The notes: generated from the letters alone by a model not told the origin. A stretch of DNA of 64,000 nt from Aquila chrysaetos chrysaetos (GCF_900496995.4 NC_044030.1:75990017-76054016), one strand, 5' to 3'; shown: positions 11,850 to 25,845, counted from the stretch's first letter. Made by a program: numbers and translations.

Positions 11850-11965
11850 GGCAGGAATGGAAGGATAAAGATAGGGAGCAACAAGGAAGAGAAAGGAAAA
11901 AAAAACTAGGGGCATGGAGCAGGCAGAAAAAAAAAAAAAAAAGAATATAGACATAAAAAGAGAAA
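11850..11965 (+). repeat. Purine-rich low-complexity block with A16 run
   Basis: The block is rich in GGAA, GAGA and AAAG words and includes an uninterrupted run of 16 A at 11927-11942. On the minus strand it is a polypyrimidine tract, which produces the phenylalanine- and serine-rich frames read there. Confidence 0.75.
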
Positions 11966-12200
11966 AATTCCATCTTGCTGGTGGTTGTGTGACAGATACG
12001 TGTGTGATAGAAGGAGGTCATCACAAGAATTATAATTTAAATGCTTCCAGGCTTCTATTTAAGTAGAGCTCAGGAAAACAAAACATCAGCCAAAACCAAA
12101 CAAAAACACACACGCACGCACCCCGGGGAGGATGCCTACTCTCCCAGCTAGACTTGGAGCTAAGCTACAGGAGCTGATGCATCTTCCCTTGACAGCCTGT

Positions 12201-12225
12201 CCCCTTCCTTCCTTCCTTCTTTCCT
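12201..12225 (+). repeat. (CCTT)n microsatellite, short
   Basis: About four imperfect units of CCTT followed by CTTTCC. It is a low-copy tetranucleotide repeat in intron 2. Confidence 0.7.
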
Positions 12226-15200
12226 CAGTTTGGAAAATCTCTCTCACCCCCTGTAAAGCATGGGTCTGTGTGAGGGCAAGAGGAACACCTTACAGGCAGG
12301 TATTTAAATTGCCCATTCAGTCTTGGGTCAGTTCAGATTGCCTTCGCTCATTGTAATAGCACAGAATTATTGGGAAGTAGTTGACCATGAAATATTTAAA
12401 CTACGCTTGGAAAAATAGATCAGGCTTGCTAGACATCCCAGATAAGATGGGATTGCCCATATTCTGCTGTGAAAGCCATTGCCCAGTACAAAAAGCATGT
12501 GGGCGACAGATTCTCTGAGGCTTCTGTGCTTGCCTGGTTTTCTGTCATTGCATGTTTGGGAGAGCAGTTACTGTGTGTGTGCAACAAGGTCACACAAAGC
12601 AGGTGTGTGTGAGATATCTGGTGTGGCCCGTACCGCTGATTTGCAGATGTGCAGAGACACTGCACGTGGGTTAGATCTCATTTCAGACTGTGCTCACTCT
12701 TGTATAATGCTGGTTGTTCGGGGCACGTGTGATTTTGGGTTTCACTGAGATTGTGCTGAATTCTCACAGCCTTGAGTTTGATCTTTTGGTTTTTGTCTCC
12801 ACCGCAGTGCCCTGAGTCCCAAGATTACTTTTCTCTCAATGTGTGTCATTGCTGAGTGTTCAATTCCAGTGTCACTTCAGCTGGAACTGTTGGTGATGGC
12901 AGAGGGCTTTGGTTTGTGCTAAGTCAGTGACAGGGAGAGGATCTGCTCTGGAGACCTTTGATTGTGCTGCTTATATCTCCTGCAGACCCATATGGGTCAC
13001 TCCAGGTTCCTCTCTTTAAAATTCATGCTAGGAGGCTGAGACTTGTGCCTACCATCCAAATAAGCAGAGCTGACTTTGATTTACAGTAAAAAAAACTTTC
13101 CCCAAATTCTGCTCAGATTTTTTTTCTCTCTGCTGTCCATTTTCTGTTTGCTCGGTTTCAGTTTTCAAACTAATGGTGTCTTCTTCTGTAAAGTAACAGT
13201 AGCAAATGTCACTCTACTGCTCTGCTTTGCTGCTTCTTCTATGTTGTTCCAATTGTAAGCAGAAACAATGGAGAGCAGAATCCATACAGTGCTGACTGGG
13301 TTTCTTCTTGGCCTAGGAAAAGAAAGCAATTTGTCTGCATCTCCTTAAGCGTAGCTCTGTTTAACAGTAAAAGAGAAAAACAATTTCAGTTGCAGACAGT
13401 AATCTCAGAGCTTAGTTGTGTTTGGAAAATCCTTCTTGCTTAAAGAGTGTGTTCCATCATGTTGTGTTGATTTCATTGTTGATCCTAGTTCAAAACATGA
13501 AGTACAAGACCGTAAAGCATTTAGTGTACATCCAGCTATTAAAAACATATACTTCTGGGTTTTTTGTTAAACTGAAGTTCTAACCACATCCATTTTAACC
13601 GATGATCTGTGCTGGAATTTAAATAAGGTGAAATACACAGTGATTATATTAACTGTATTAATATTAGCAGACATTCAGTAGTAAATGCACATGAAAGAAT
13701 TTTTCTCCTTCCTTTTCACTTAGCTGGGAGCTAGAGCAGTGCATACACAATGTTTTAAGTGGGAAAGAGAGGCAAAATCAAAGCTATAATCTGAGTTTTC
13801 AAATGGATTGTTCTTGGAGAATGAATAGGTTTATTATAAGTCAAAGGTAAGTTACACTAGAGAGTTTGGAAAAATATAGGACAATATTCATCTGGGCTAG
13901 CAAATGTATGACAAACAATAGTCTTTCTGTGGAGAAATTAGTAGTGCATAGCTTCCGATGTAAAACAGCAGTGTTCATGTTGGCTTCATAGTCTCTCATT
14001 ACCCTCCCTCAATGACCACCTAATTCTCCGTAACAAGACGTGTAAGTCCAAGAAGTTAGATGGTACAGTCTGCAAAATGGATGAAGAAGTACATGAAGTA
14101 TTATTGTAATATTTTATGAGTAATGGGGAAATGCTTACAATTTAGAAATCTGTGAAAACACACCAAAAAAAAGTATGCTCAGAATTCTTTGTATAAGAGA
14201 GAGCAAATAGCTTTATTGGATGCGTTCTTTCTTTGCAAATAACTTCCGGCCCAGAGCTCCAGTGTCTCAGTGGAATGTTAATATCTCTATGATCACATTC
14301 AACACATTTAATATATGTTGTAAATCTGACATCTTGCCTATTCAACAAGATTCTATTATCATACTCAATTTTCATCATAGAGTTTATTATCATAGCTGCA
14401 CCAAAAAAGCAGTGTCGTTTCCTAAACATTGCTCTCTGGAATTCTGACAAAACCCCTTAGTTTAGAGATTATTGCCTTTGAGAGTTGAAATGAGTTATAA
14501 TTCAAACAAAAATAGCCAGAGGGAAAATTATTTAATCTTTATAATAGCATCTGTGGAAAGAGAAAAAAACAGTGAAAATGGGGTTGAGGGTCTTTGGTAG
14601 ATCTTAGTGGTTGAGAAGAAGAGAGTGAGAGAGAGACTTGAGGGACCAGGGGTCACTAGAGCTACTGTTTGGTAAATGCTTGATTCTCCTGGGGATATGT
14701 GGTTTTAACTGCAGCTTCCTAAGGCAGGAGCAAGGAGCAGTGGCAGAAAGACATGATGGCAGTCTGGGCTGATCTCTGTGCACTGCCTGGAAATCAGTAG
14801 CATGATGAACCCAACTGTGGTTGGGCTGTTGGTCTGCATGATGGCCCAGACAGTCTACGGGCAAGCATTGCCTCAGACTGTGACTCTTGTGGTGCCTCAG
14901 ATGTTGGCTTCTCCATCTATTACATAATATTCTGCTCATATGGAAAATAGTATATTTGCTTAGGCAGATGTATAAAGGTTGGTTTGATGTATATCTGGAT
15001 TTTAAAAGCTCATTAGGTTTTTTTGGTTTGTTTTGTTTTTCCTGAAGAAACTGTATGTCTAATCTACCGGACTCTACTACTCCCTGGAGGCTACAAATGC
15101 ATATCCAGAGAGCAGTTGCTGAAATTGCTTTAAATTTCAAAATTGAGAGATGAGGAGCCTATAGAAAATGAGTCATTGTTTTCTTTTTTTTTAATTTTTA

Positions 15201-16214
15201 TGGAAAAAATCTCATTTCAAGGTTTTCTGATTTTAAAATGAAGAAACACAAAATAGAATGTGATTAAAAATGGAGAACATGGGACACATTTTTATTCTAC
15301 TTTGTCCTGCTTGCCTTCTAGCTTGTCTAATAGCAAAACAGAAGTTATTAAAAATGTTACTGCTGAGCTTGTTTCCCTGCCCACTCTCACCCTTCAGTTC
15401 CCCACATTTCTTTCTTCCATACAAAAACCAGTAAAATAGGGCTGAGGGAGGGAAATGGGACAACCTGACACTTCCCAGTTTTCAGATCTTTCTGTTAAGA
15501 GTCTCCTTTAGGAGTCCAGGCTCAGTCTGCTCTCTCCGTATAGGGTCAAGGGGGAGAAAGGGAAAGAGTTATCCTTCAGGCCAACTTAACAGGTTCTATT
15601 TCTTCTTAGTTTTAAAACTTCTTAAAGAGAAATGAAAATTCCGCTGTGATATAACTTCAGTGAAGAGCTTTACCCACAGAAGTCTTTTAAAGACAGACCT
15701 GCATTCCTGGCATCTCAGAGTGCATTCAAACCTTCTCCTTGTATTTGATCTTAAATTAGGTCCTTCTCCTGCAGAAATTTCTCTGTGTGGCACAGAAGCT
15801 CAAGAAAACTACTTGACATGCATGAATGTGTTTGTAGGACACTTTCCTTTGTGGTCCCTTCTTGATTCTTCTTAGAAGCTCACCTGTGTTAAATGATGGC
15901 TCTTTTGGTCCCCTGCATGGGTACTAAAGACGCTGTATGAAAAGATTTGCAGAGGGTTGCATTTCCATAGCTCTGCTGACTTCCCTGGACATATACCAAA
16001 GTGCATCCATTTGGGAATTCTTCATAATTCTTCACATTCCATGAAAAAAAGAAAGCAAAAAGTTGTTAAAGCAGATTGAATGCATCTTACCAATGAAGCA
16101 AGTTCTCTGCTTGACTTTCCAAGCTGAGTTTATTGGCCAGAGTCTTGTTTGTGCTGTTTGTTGTCCTCACACTGACCCATAATTTGAGTTGTGGTTTTAT
16201 TGAGCATGCCTGGA

Positions 16215-16400
16215 AGGGTCCTTAACGGTGCCCCTCCAGATTTACATCAGTGGGAGTATTGCGACCCTGGGAGGCAATGTTGTTTAACCTTAGGATGGAC
16301 TTGCCAGGAGTTGAGTTGTAGTTCTAGATCCTGGGCTAAATTTGTGTGCTCCTCAAGGAGCCGTATCATGCCAAATTCTGCCTTCAGTTACCCGCTAAGG
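16215..16400. repeat. Possible ancient dispersed repeat
   Basis: Phrases such as CTCCAGATTTACATCAGTGG near 16235 and CCAAATTCTGCCTTCAGTTA near 16371 resemble a degraded interspersed repeat that I have seen in bird and turtle genomic sequence (words like 'gatttacaccagtg' and 'aaattctgccctcagttac'). I cannot name the family from memory. Confidence 0.3.
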
Positions 16401-17691
16401 TTTACTATGGGATGTCAGTATCAGCTACTTCTCCAGCTATAAAATGGAGGAAAAAGCCTAATTTATGCCTCACAGAAGAAAGAACTTGACAGATTACACT
16501 GAAGATGTAGTGTTCCTGTTACAGCAAAGAAGTTCGCCATAAATCGAATCTTCAAATAACTTGCTCGACTGACTTACTTATGGTGATTTGCTGTCATTCC
16601 AGTTCAACAAAATGCTACTGTTTGAGATAAGAAGAAAAAATGCTCCTTTCTTAAACTATATTTTTCATATCCACCAAGAGACAAATTAGATTTTTGTGAT
16701 GTTTTCTTATGTTGCAAAAATATCCAGAGTATTTCCACAGTGGGAGTAAGCTAATGGTACATCACTGGAACATCTCCAGTGAAAATAACTGTGGTGGAGT
16801 GAAAAGACCAGCAGAAAACAAGTAGTCGGGAGCAAGAATGGCTAACATGTACACATATATTTATTTACACATCCTTGTTTGCAATATGGACTGCTGGATA
16901 TTTTTAAGTACCAGGAAAAAGAGACTTCAAACATTTTCATTGACCTTACAGCCATTACAGTTAAAGTTGTTCCAATGAAAAGAAAATTGTTCCAAGAAAT
17001 TTTCCTTAAGGACTTGGCAAAGATTTAATGCAGGACAATTATATCTTCAGGATGGAAATCGAGAGGAAACTTTCCTGTATTCAGATTCCTCTTAATTGTG
17101 TTTTAGGGCTGAAGACCTTGGCTGTATTCCATATTGTCCAATTTGTTGCTTTGCTCTGCAGGGCTTCTCTTTTGGAAGAAAGAACCAAACAAATATAGCA
17201 ATCCTTTTATTAAATGCCATCTTGACCTTGCTTCTTGGAAGTATAATGGCCCAGAGGATGAAAAATTACAGCAAGTGTTTATTACTGAAATCCAGTCTCA
17301 GTTGTGAGAAGATTAACTGTTTCAAAAGATTCAAACATCATGCTTGCTATGGTGGGATGCACGTGGAAAAAAGCTGCAAAGCAGCATCAGAGAACTGGAA
17401 AAGTCTGTGTAATGTCTTGCTCTTGATGCACACAATTGGTATTTGTGGGAAATGCTTGAGAACATGAGTTTCAGAAGTGCGACCATCCCTCACTGCCCTG
17501 TTAGCTAAACAGACTGCTGAGGGGAAGACCTGGACCATGAATACTTACATCATCCCAAGCTGTCCAGTGATAATGGCAGAAAGAAGCAGAGGCTTCCAAA
17601 ATTTGGGTTTGGAAGTGAAGTGTCAAATGGGTGTTCTGTAATGGATATTAGTATCTGAATAAAAAGCAACTTTATTCCTTTTTTTTAGTTC

Positions 17692-17712
17692 TTTTTTTTT
17701 TTTTTTTTTTTT
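17692..17712 (+). repeat. Poly-T run of 21
   Basis: An uninterrupted T run of about 21 bases, preceded by an eight-T run at about 17679-17686. It could be the poly-A tail of an old minus-strand retroposed copy, but the sequence to its right shows no recognisable gene or SINE. I regard it as a simple repeat. Confidence 0.8.
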
Positions 17713-18046
17713 GTAGGAAACCTGTAGTTCCTAAGCCCATTAATATAGCATGAAAAAAGTCTGTTTATGAGAAAGGCTTCTTTGGAGGAGCAGGTTCTTC
17801 ATAAATACAGAAGTAGACACTAGCTTCTGTTAGAAATAGTTTTTATTTTAAAAATGGCTAAACTGCAGACTTTAAATGATTTCAAGTCTTTCCTTGTTAC
17901 TGGAGACAAAATGAAGTTGTTTGTCTTTGAAGATACTTTTCCATCTTTTACCCCATAGCAGGAAGACATTCCCCATTCAGAAGACTCCCCGAAACCTTTC
18001 GTGGTATCTTTATGCAGTGTAACTGTTAGTTTCTTGGAGAGAATAA

Positions 18047-18059
18047 TTTTTTTTTTTTT
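18047..18059 (+). repeat. Poly-T run of 13
   Basis: A homopolymer run about 340 bases downstream of the 21-T run. No gene-like sequence adjoins it. Confidence 0.7.
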
Positions 18060-18689
18060 CACCCTTTCTTACTGAAGCATGAGTTTTACAAGTAAACACA
18101 GGATATTTTTTTTTATTATTTGGTAGCCGCTGTAAAAATGGCAGCTTATGTGCCTGCTTTACTCAGACTAAATACACCATCTTTAAGAGATTTTGAGAGG
18201 CACAGACACCTACTGCTTTTTGTTTGCATTGTTTATAGTAAGCCTTTATTACTTCTGTTTACAATATTTTTTTTTATTTCCTTCTTAAGAAGTAAATTTT
18301 CCATAATGTACTTTTCTGTTAAATGCTCCGAGGTAGTTCATAGGCTGCAGTTGGATGGTCCATGATTCCCTTCGTAAAGTCAATGTTTAGATGGAGCATT
18401 AGCCATAGAGCCCTTAAGTTTTCCTTTTACAGCATATAGCTGAAAATCATAACAAAAGCAAATTATTTATAAACTTAGCATCTCAGCTGTTGAAGTTAGG
18501 AAGGTTCTGGCAATGTCTTAGCTGTCTGTAATGGCAGAGCATGAATTCTCTTAGAAGAAATTTAGGTTGAGATATGACAGCATATACATGTAAAAATGCT
18601 ACATAAATTGCTGTCTTATCCAAGACAGCAAGAATACCTCGTGTTTGTTTTCTAGTGCCTGTGAATAAAAAGTTAGCTAGAGTCAAAAC

Positions 18690-18800
18690 CTGTTTTGCAG
18701 CACCAGTGCAAATTTGATGTAGCTCCACTGGCTTTGATTGACCTTCTCTAGATTTATGCTGCTTTAAGTGATGGTGAAAATGAGATTTAGCCCCTGGAAT
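18690..18800. repeat. Probable ancient dispersed repeat fragment
   Basis: The stretch reads AGCACCAGTGCAAATTTGAT, then GTAGCTCCACTGGCTTTGAT, GATTTATGCTG, TTTAAGTGATG and GAGATTTAGCCCC. The order and wording follow a degraded amniote repeat pattern (contribution of a nearby 'ctccactgacttcagtgga', 'gatttacacc', 'agaatttggccc'). I cannot name the family. The match is a recalled pattern, not an alignment. Confidence 0.4.
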
Positions 18801-20820
18801 ACATTTTGTGAAATGTCTCCCAGTTCCCTTCAGGATGAAGTAATTTGATTGTATTTTACAAGGAATCGTCTAACTCAGCAGTTGTTGCGTATGAGCAATT
18901 AAGTTCTGGTTTTTCAGCACTTTTCTGTCTCACCGTAGATTTTTAAAGTTATTTTTGATTGTGGGTAATACAGGATTTAAAAACAAAAACCAAAAACCAA
19001 CAAAACCCAACAAAACCCAGCTTCTTTCTTGCATAATTTGTTTAGATAGTCAGCAGTTCTGGGCTGCTTGTAAATAAATAAATAAAAGATGTGCAATTTT
19101 AAAAACTGTTGGAAATCTTCAATAGACTGGTGTACCTTCACTAGAAACTATAAGCAGGCCTTTCTATTTATAGCCCTGTCTTGTCAAGATCAGCATAAGT
19201 TTATTCTCATCCCTGTGATGCCCTCTGGGACAGATCGTCAAACCATTTGGATGCTTCACTCCATCGATTTTGGTAGGTGTCAGATGCCTACATATCATCT
19301 GAGGACGTGTGCTCAAGTAGAGGGTATATGAAATAAAAGATTAGCGATGCTCAGTAAATTCCTGTATGTGTTAGCATTTTGTAACTTAATGACATGAAAA
19401 AAAACCCCAGATTACCAATCTCATTTTAGAATATGATCAAGTCTGTGTTTAGTATCTTTGACAAGCCAACTAGGATGATGCTCTGTATTCCCTCACCGTC
19501 AGATCACTCCCTCAGTTCTTCTCTGAATTCTCCCATGTTTATCAGCATCCCTGAACTGCAGAGAGCAGAAAAGACTCTTAATTTTAAGGTTATATGTGCT
19601 GCTTCCAAATGCCAAGGCAGAATATACTCTCTCTTTTCCCTTGTTAATTATCCAAGAGTCTCAGCAGTGGTTTTGATTACAGGGCTGCATTTTTTCCTTC
19701 CTAGATGTGTGACTTTAACTCATGCAGTTTTGTACAGATAGCTGCAAAGTTGCCTCAAAGTTTTCTTTTTTATTTGCTTGCAAATATTTTAGCTTTGTTA
19801 AAGAGTGCTGCAAGAAAGCAGAGAAGTGGAAAACACTTCAGCCTCACCAGGAGTATGGGGAGAATGTTTAAGTCTGCTGAAGCAGGAATTGGATATGCCC
19901 AGAAGGGAGAAGCCCCTGCCAGCACCAGGGCATGGCACGATTACACTGTCCTCCCCACAGTCCCTTGTACTGTGCTGTGTGACATGGTACCAGAGGGTAA
20001 GTCTGAGAGGAAATTAAAGACACGGATCTGATCACAAATGTAAAGAAGCACAGATTTTGAAGAGAAAATTAATCCTGGATCATTTTCATTTTGGGGCATG
20101 TGGAGTTGGAAATGCAGAGATGCAGGATGAGCACCAATCTGCCATGGTGGCAAAGAGGAAAAAGCCCATTAACTTGAATAAATAAGGGAAAAATGATGTC
20201 TTTGAAAACTCTAGGCTTCTTGCTAGAATTCAGAGAGAAACTGAGGCAGCGTTTCCCCTGGAGCATCCAGAACTGTGAGGAGGTGCTCTGAAATGCCCCT
20301 TGTTCAGTTGTCTGAGAAGAGGCAAGGGGTGTGCATCTCGGGAGAAAACTATGCATTTTCTGTCTGCTTTAGAGATGTCACTCTGGTCAGACTTTCTCCA
20401 GTGTTTTTTTAGAGGAATATATGCAATTGCTGGAGCGTTTATGCTTTTCTAACACTCCTGCTTGGTGGATCATTGCCTCTGGTACTTAGATGTTTGGGAA
20501 TGAGAGAAGATAAATAGTGGTCAAAACTTGGCAGGATTTGATCCCCAACAGGGATTACCTAAACCCTTTGCTGTTTCATGTATCATTTAAAGAGGCAGCT
20601 TGTTGTAGGTAAAATAAATTTGTCTGGCCTAGTGAGAGTATTGGGACAATTGTCTCTATCTGGAGATGATGCTGGAAGTGAGAGGCATATGTGCTGGCCA
20701 AGGCACAGGAGGAAAGGTCTGGTTACAGGACAACCAGGAACTGGAAATGAGAAAGGCAAGTGTGGTGCCAGAGTGTATGCAGTGAAGTATTTTCAGTAGT
20801 GGTGAGAAAATTTTAATACT
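18800..20820. other. Intronic stretch without genes
   Basis: There is nothing recognisable here except an A/C-rich low-complexity stretch at 18975-19020 (AAACAAAAACC and CAACAAAACCC units). Short open frames up to 108 codons show no domain. Confidence 0.5.
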
Positions 20821-20825
20821 ACTGT

Positions 20826-20880
20826 TCAAACTCTTGGTGAGACCTCAGCTGCAATAGCCTGTGGAGTTCTGGTTGTTAAA
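20826..20880 (+). repeat. CR1/L3-like LINE remnant
   Basis: The segment CTCTTGGTGAGACCTCAGCT, then GCAATAGCCTGTGGAGTTCTGG, matches the LINE 3' ORF2 phrase 'ctggtgagacctcacctgga(g)tactgtgtccagttctggg' common to CR1 and L3 elements. Only about 50 bases are recognisable, so the copy is old and truncated. It is in sense orientation relative to CCBE1. Confidence 0.55.
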
Positions 20881-20899
20881 TTGCTAGGATGAAGAGTCA

Positions 20900-23800
20900 C
20901 ACCTGGGACAAGTCTTTCAGAAACAGGGACAGCCCATGTGATGGGAAGAGGGAAGTGGTTTAGAGATGGAAAGAAGCAACATCCCTCTTGGAAAGGCACA
21001 AGCCAGTCCTAGTTTAAAAGTTATATAGCTATTGAGTGATGATGAGTACCAAGCTTTAAGACATTGGTCTTCTTAGGTGTAGTGCCATATTCATGTGAAA
21101 GTCAGCTTCTGGTTTTGGAACTGGTTTGCCCTGGGAAGTCTGGACATGGTGATGGGGCCTTGCAAGCACCTATCTTGGAGAAGTTGTCTTCCCTCTGTTG
21201 CATAGCTCAGCTTGCAAAGCTTTCACTAGCTTGCAAAACTGTGCAGGGTAATTTTCTTCCTTATGTATGTAATGTAACCAACTGTCTAGTTGGCTAAGCT
21301 GAGCCAGTGTATTCCCAGCTCATGCGGGAAGTGCTAGTGCCACCCTCACGTCTAACAAACCAGCAGCCCCGAGGCTGTGGTCACGCTTACTCTAGTCTGG
21401 AGGTGTTTGGGGTCAGCACAAGCGGGCTGTTAGGGACACCAGTTCTACCTCTTGCATTTGCACTAGTGCCTGTGGTTTTACCACTGACTTCTGCAGGCTG
21501 GAAATCCTCAGTCTCACAAATCATGGGCTGGTGCCTTAGAATCAGATGCTTCTTCCTCTCTGGTGTTTTGGCTGGCCTTTTCGCTTTGTTATTGAAAGTG
21601 GTGAACGTGGGAAATCTTATCTGTTGTCTGAATGACTTCCATAGCTGTGCTCAACATCCTGTGATGGTGCTGTCTCTTTATGAGCGTCTCCCTTGTCATT
21701 GTTAACATGGAACAAATATCCCTGGAAACAAACAAAACAAGGAAATATAGAAAATATTTGCTATAAAACAGAATTGTGTTTAAATTGAAGGTCTTCCCAA
21801 GGAGTTTACTAATACACGCTTAGAGCAGAGCATGCTTTGTCTAGACCTGAATGTTGACTTTTCCTTCTGAATCCTAGCAGGATAATGTGGGGTTCTTTAA
21901 ATGTCAGAGTCTCTTTCATGGACCTAAATCATGGTAAGTCTTTTGTACAGAATGATTTAAAAGCTGAAATGGAGTTAAAGCCTTAATGTCATGAATGTGC
22001 ATGAATTCTTGAAAAATTAGGTTTTTAATCAGTGAACAGTATTTTATCATAGTCCTTTTTGAGGGTGGAGAGTATGTTTGAGCATGCTTTTCTCAGTACC
22101 TGATCCACAGATCTGAGTGTCTAGTATCATACAGTATCTCCAGTGATACAGTTCTGGGTAATAGCCCATGGTGTTGTTCAAAGAACAGAACTTTTGCTCT
22201 TTATGAAGTTGTTCCAAGTGGCAGTTTTGGGATTAGATGTCTCAAGATATGTGTGAAAATAGAATGTTTTGTATGCATGCCGCCTGCTCAAATCCAATCC
22301 AGAGGCTGCTGGTATACAGGTTGGGATATTTTGGCTTTGCTTTCTTTCATTAGGAGAGTGAAGAGGTGGGTTGTTTTGTTTAGGTGACTTTCACAGATGC
22401 TTGTTACCAAATAGTAACAGAGCAAAGGCTTGACCTGGAGGTTGACTCTCCAGTGACCCTTAAAGTTAGAATAACTGAGAAAGCAGCAGTTGCACCAATA
22501 AAAGCTTCAAATGAGCTGAGGGCTAAGAAAGGGAGATTGTTGCTTATAAGAAGAACTGAACCGACGACGGCAGAAAGCTGATACAGGAGCGACATGAGCG
22601 ATATTATCTCTCCAACAGACGTGACTGTGTTCCAGAGGCTGCAAGGTCAGACCCTGGGTTTGCTTAAGGCCACATGAAGACCAAATACATCCTTTCTATA
22701 CTACTGTAAGCAGGGACCTGAAACAGGATAATTAGCATTATTAGAATGAGCTCTCTGCTTCATGGAACTTCTCTGTGTATTTCTCACCCAAGAAGAACAG
22801 AAGAGTCTTTGAAAAAATAATTTCTAGCAAGTTTGAAATGACTCAATGGCCAGAAGGAGAGAGGCTACGGCTGTACTTTCCACTGTGTGTAGAAATTGCT
22901 CAATCTAGATTATTTTTACCATGAGTAGGATCTTACTATGGAATGAGGATTTACAGGATGAAGTCAAGGCAAACACGTCCCAGCCATCTACTTAACTTCC
23001 AACCCAACATTTAGAGCTGTTTTCTCCTGACCTTCTGTATTTAAGGGTCACTACCACAAATACCAGAGGTTTTGGGGCAGATTCTGCCCTTTTTATTATT
23101 TTTGAAGTCCTTGGGCCCTGAGTGAAGGACAGCTCAATCGTGAGTCACAGCAGCAGACCATCTTCAAAGGCATTCTGATGGCTTAATGGAAAGAAGCCCA
23201 AGCTTGCCAAATATTTGAGAGTTACTGACACATTTAGTGCTGGATATGGTCATGAACAGCTCTTTAGAAATAGCCACGACGCAAGCTGGTGACTAACAGC
23301 GAGGAGGGCTCAAGGGCACTGGAAGATCATTTTAGAGTAATGCAGTTGCATGGGTACTTGGTTTAGGCACGTGCCACATGGTGACAGTTCTCTAACTTCG
23401 TATATAAAACAAACAGAATGGAAAAAAATACAATTAAACAATACCAATGACTTATTCCGGATCCTGATGAATTGTTATATACTCTGTGTCAATTTAACAA
23501 CCTGACAAGTCTAAGGCCAGGAGGTAAAATGAGCTAGATGAAACATTTTACAGAAAAGTAAACCAGTGGACTTTAGCTCCTCTTTAGCTCCTGGGTTTAT
23601 TTTCTTTGCATGTTTATTTTTCAAAAAAATTAGGATGCTGACATGATGAAGTTACTTGCTGTGGGTCAATGTCTTCCCAAATGCAATGTCAAATTAAACC
23701 AAATCCCATGCCTAGACTCTCTGAGTTTTGACAGGGACTGCCCCTGGAGCTTGTGGGGACACGAGCCATCAGCAGCTGATACCTCAGTGCCACTGAGGAG

Positions 23801-25840
23801 CCAGGCCACCTTTTCAGGTGGATCTGGTGGCTGGAAACACTTCCCACAGTTGTAGCCTATCTCATCCTCCAATTTTACTTTTTTTTTTTTTTTTTAATTC
23901 CATTTTCCAGTACAGAGAGGAATATGGAGGGGGGGGGTTGGGGGGGGGGGGGTGCCACCTACCAAAGGAAGCTAGGAATAAGCCAGATATTTTTGCTGTA
24001 ATTACTTGTTACAGGCTAAGAGCAGTTGCTGTGTCTAGCTCGGGATTTGAAAATATAGTTCCAGTTCTAAAGCCAATAGAGTATCTCATGCTGTTATTTT
24101 GGCAGGGATCTCTAGAGGGGTACAATTTAGCAAAAATGGGTGGAGACCTCAAGAAACATTAACTTTCTTGGAAAAGTCTGAAATGACCAAATATTATGGG
24201 AGAGACTGGAAGAACACAAATTATCTCTAATCTCCTGAGAGGTATCAGAAGTAAGGTTTTCTCAGGCAATATATGATCTCTCATATCTATCAACTGAAAT
24301 GAAAATCCCAATGTAAAATCAGGGTTGGGAAGCACTTTGTAGAATCTGACAATCCCTGATATCCGTAATTTATACCTGGGTTACGGGCAATGTGAAACAG
24401 TATTTTAAGCTGTGACAGCTGTAAGCTTGCTGTAATTTTTAAGAAAAGACATGAGGAAAGAGCCGTAATTTTAGTGGGTTTTAGGATCTCTGTTCCACTT
24501 GTCTTGAATGGGATCTCAATGCACGCTTGAGAATGAAATCAGCACAGGAAGCTTTGTGCTCTAAATAGAAACTAGGTATGTTTTTTTAAATCCCTACGCA
24601 ATGCAGGATTTGGGGGGAAAGAGATCACTCTGTTGCTAACTGGTATAAGAACTGCTTTTTCCTCCAATATAGATTATTTTTTTACCATCTCACATTCTAG
24701 TACATGTAAAGGATTTTTAGACACTCATATGACGTTTGTTCATTTATTGGGTTGGGTTTTTTTTCCCCCAAACTAGGCCGGTATTTTTAATTTCTGTTAC
24801 ATAGCGTCAGTGAAATAAAGGAAGAACCACAGGGGCCCTAAGGACACAAGTGGTGTTTCATATTCAGGGGAAGCCGGAGGAGCTGTAAATCCTGTAAGAA
24901 GAACACTGTGAACACAGTAGCTTGTAGTCTGAGGAAAACTGTCCCAATCCTCCCTAAATACAACCTCTGGTCTGGGTGTGCAGAGCCAACCTGCCATCCC
25001 TGCATCCTTCTGCGTGTTCCCCATGGGAAGGTGCTGTGGGCTGGCAGCGAGGGTGCACAGCGGGGACTGGATGCATCGCATTGAGGACACTATTTTTTAT
25101 TTCTCAAGCAACAAGTCTAAACTGTATCTGTGCCTGATAATGGAGCCAGCTCCTGCTAATATCAGTGTCTCCCATCAACTGGTGTTAAAACTGGGTGGGG
25201 AGGATATGGGTAGGAGGTTACACCAAGTGCCCGCGAAGCCTTAACAGTGATCTGTTTCGAGGAACAACATGATATTTACTGTGGGATAAAAACCTAAATT
25301 GCTTGCGTTTTCGCTGACATGTTGCCAGTGGTGCTTTAGAGCTCAGACCACACAAGGAAAATGGTGTTCCAGGATATATTGCCTTCTTAAAGAGAGACTC
25401 TGAGACTATGACCTAATGTTTATAATTGTGAGAGTTATTGAGAGTCAATTGAAAATGCAAAATTCCCAAGTGATTGCATTTATCACTTGTGTGATTAGCA
25501 TGCGTGTGGAGTATAAACAGCTGAACAAATCCAAATGGTTGATGCAGTTCATCAAGAGAAAGAGAATTAAAAATATGTCAGATATGGTTGAAAATGTAGG
25601 TAAGGCATGATTTTAAACTCTGCTTAGAGAGGATGATCAAAGGATTTTTTTAATGGGCTTTTAATAATTTCTGGTCCCCATAAATGTCTGGGCAAATACA
25701 GTTTACCTGGAAACTGATAGGAATATTGATAGAATCACTGTACTCAGTGGGATTTTACACATTCAGATATGAAAGCTTGCATTGTGAATTACTCCAGAGA
25801 AGGTTTGGGTTTAGCAAAATGTTCCTAAGAGGAGCTTTAC
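20900..25840. other. Intronic stretch without genes
   Basis: No exon or RNA gene is seen. A poly-T and poly-G pair at 23879-23952 is listed separately. The frame at 21307-21705 (132 codons) is hydrophobic but has no recognisable domain, conserved motif or splice context. Confidence 0.5.
23879..23952 (+). repeat. T17 run followed by G9 TT G13 run
   Basis: A run of 17 T (23879-23895) is followed 33 bases later by nine G (23929-23937), two T and thirteen G (23940-23952). The G tract satisfies the pattern for an intramolecular G-quadruplex on the plus (coding) strand. It is also a likely spot for assembly or length errors. Confidence 0.85.
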
Positions 25841-25845
25841 TTTTA

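Larger units (their letters stand above)
4720..16180. other. Intronic stretch without genes
   Basis: I find no exon, RNA gene or intact mobile element here. The section at about 7050-8350 is noticeably AT-rich. Simple-sequence content includes an A-rich purine block at 11850-11965 and a short CCTT repeat at 12201-12225. A segment near 8680-8720 (AAACAGATGGGAAAATGAGAC) may be a very degraded MIR fragment. The frames at 5388-5924 (plus strand) and 14604-15140 (minus strand) reach 178 codons but show no recognisable domain. Confidence 0.5.

Noticed and set aside
14604..15140. 178-codon minus-strand frame with a signal-peptide-like start
   Set aside because: The first 20 residues look mildly hydrophobic, but the rest is His/Ser/Leu-rich with no cysteine pattern or domain. 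No promoter or splice context.
17680..18060. Poly-T runs as the tail of a minus-strand processed pseudogene
   Set aside because: The sequence to the right, read on the minus strand, contains no recognisable coding remnant, and the AATAAA near 17658 on the minus strand falls on the wrong side of the run.
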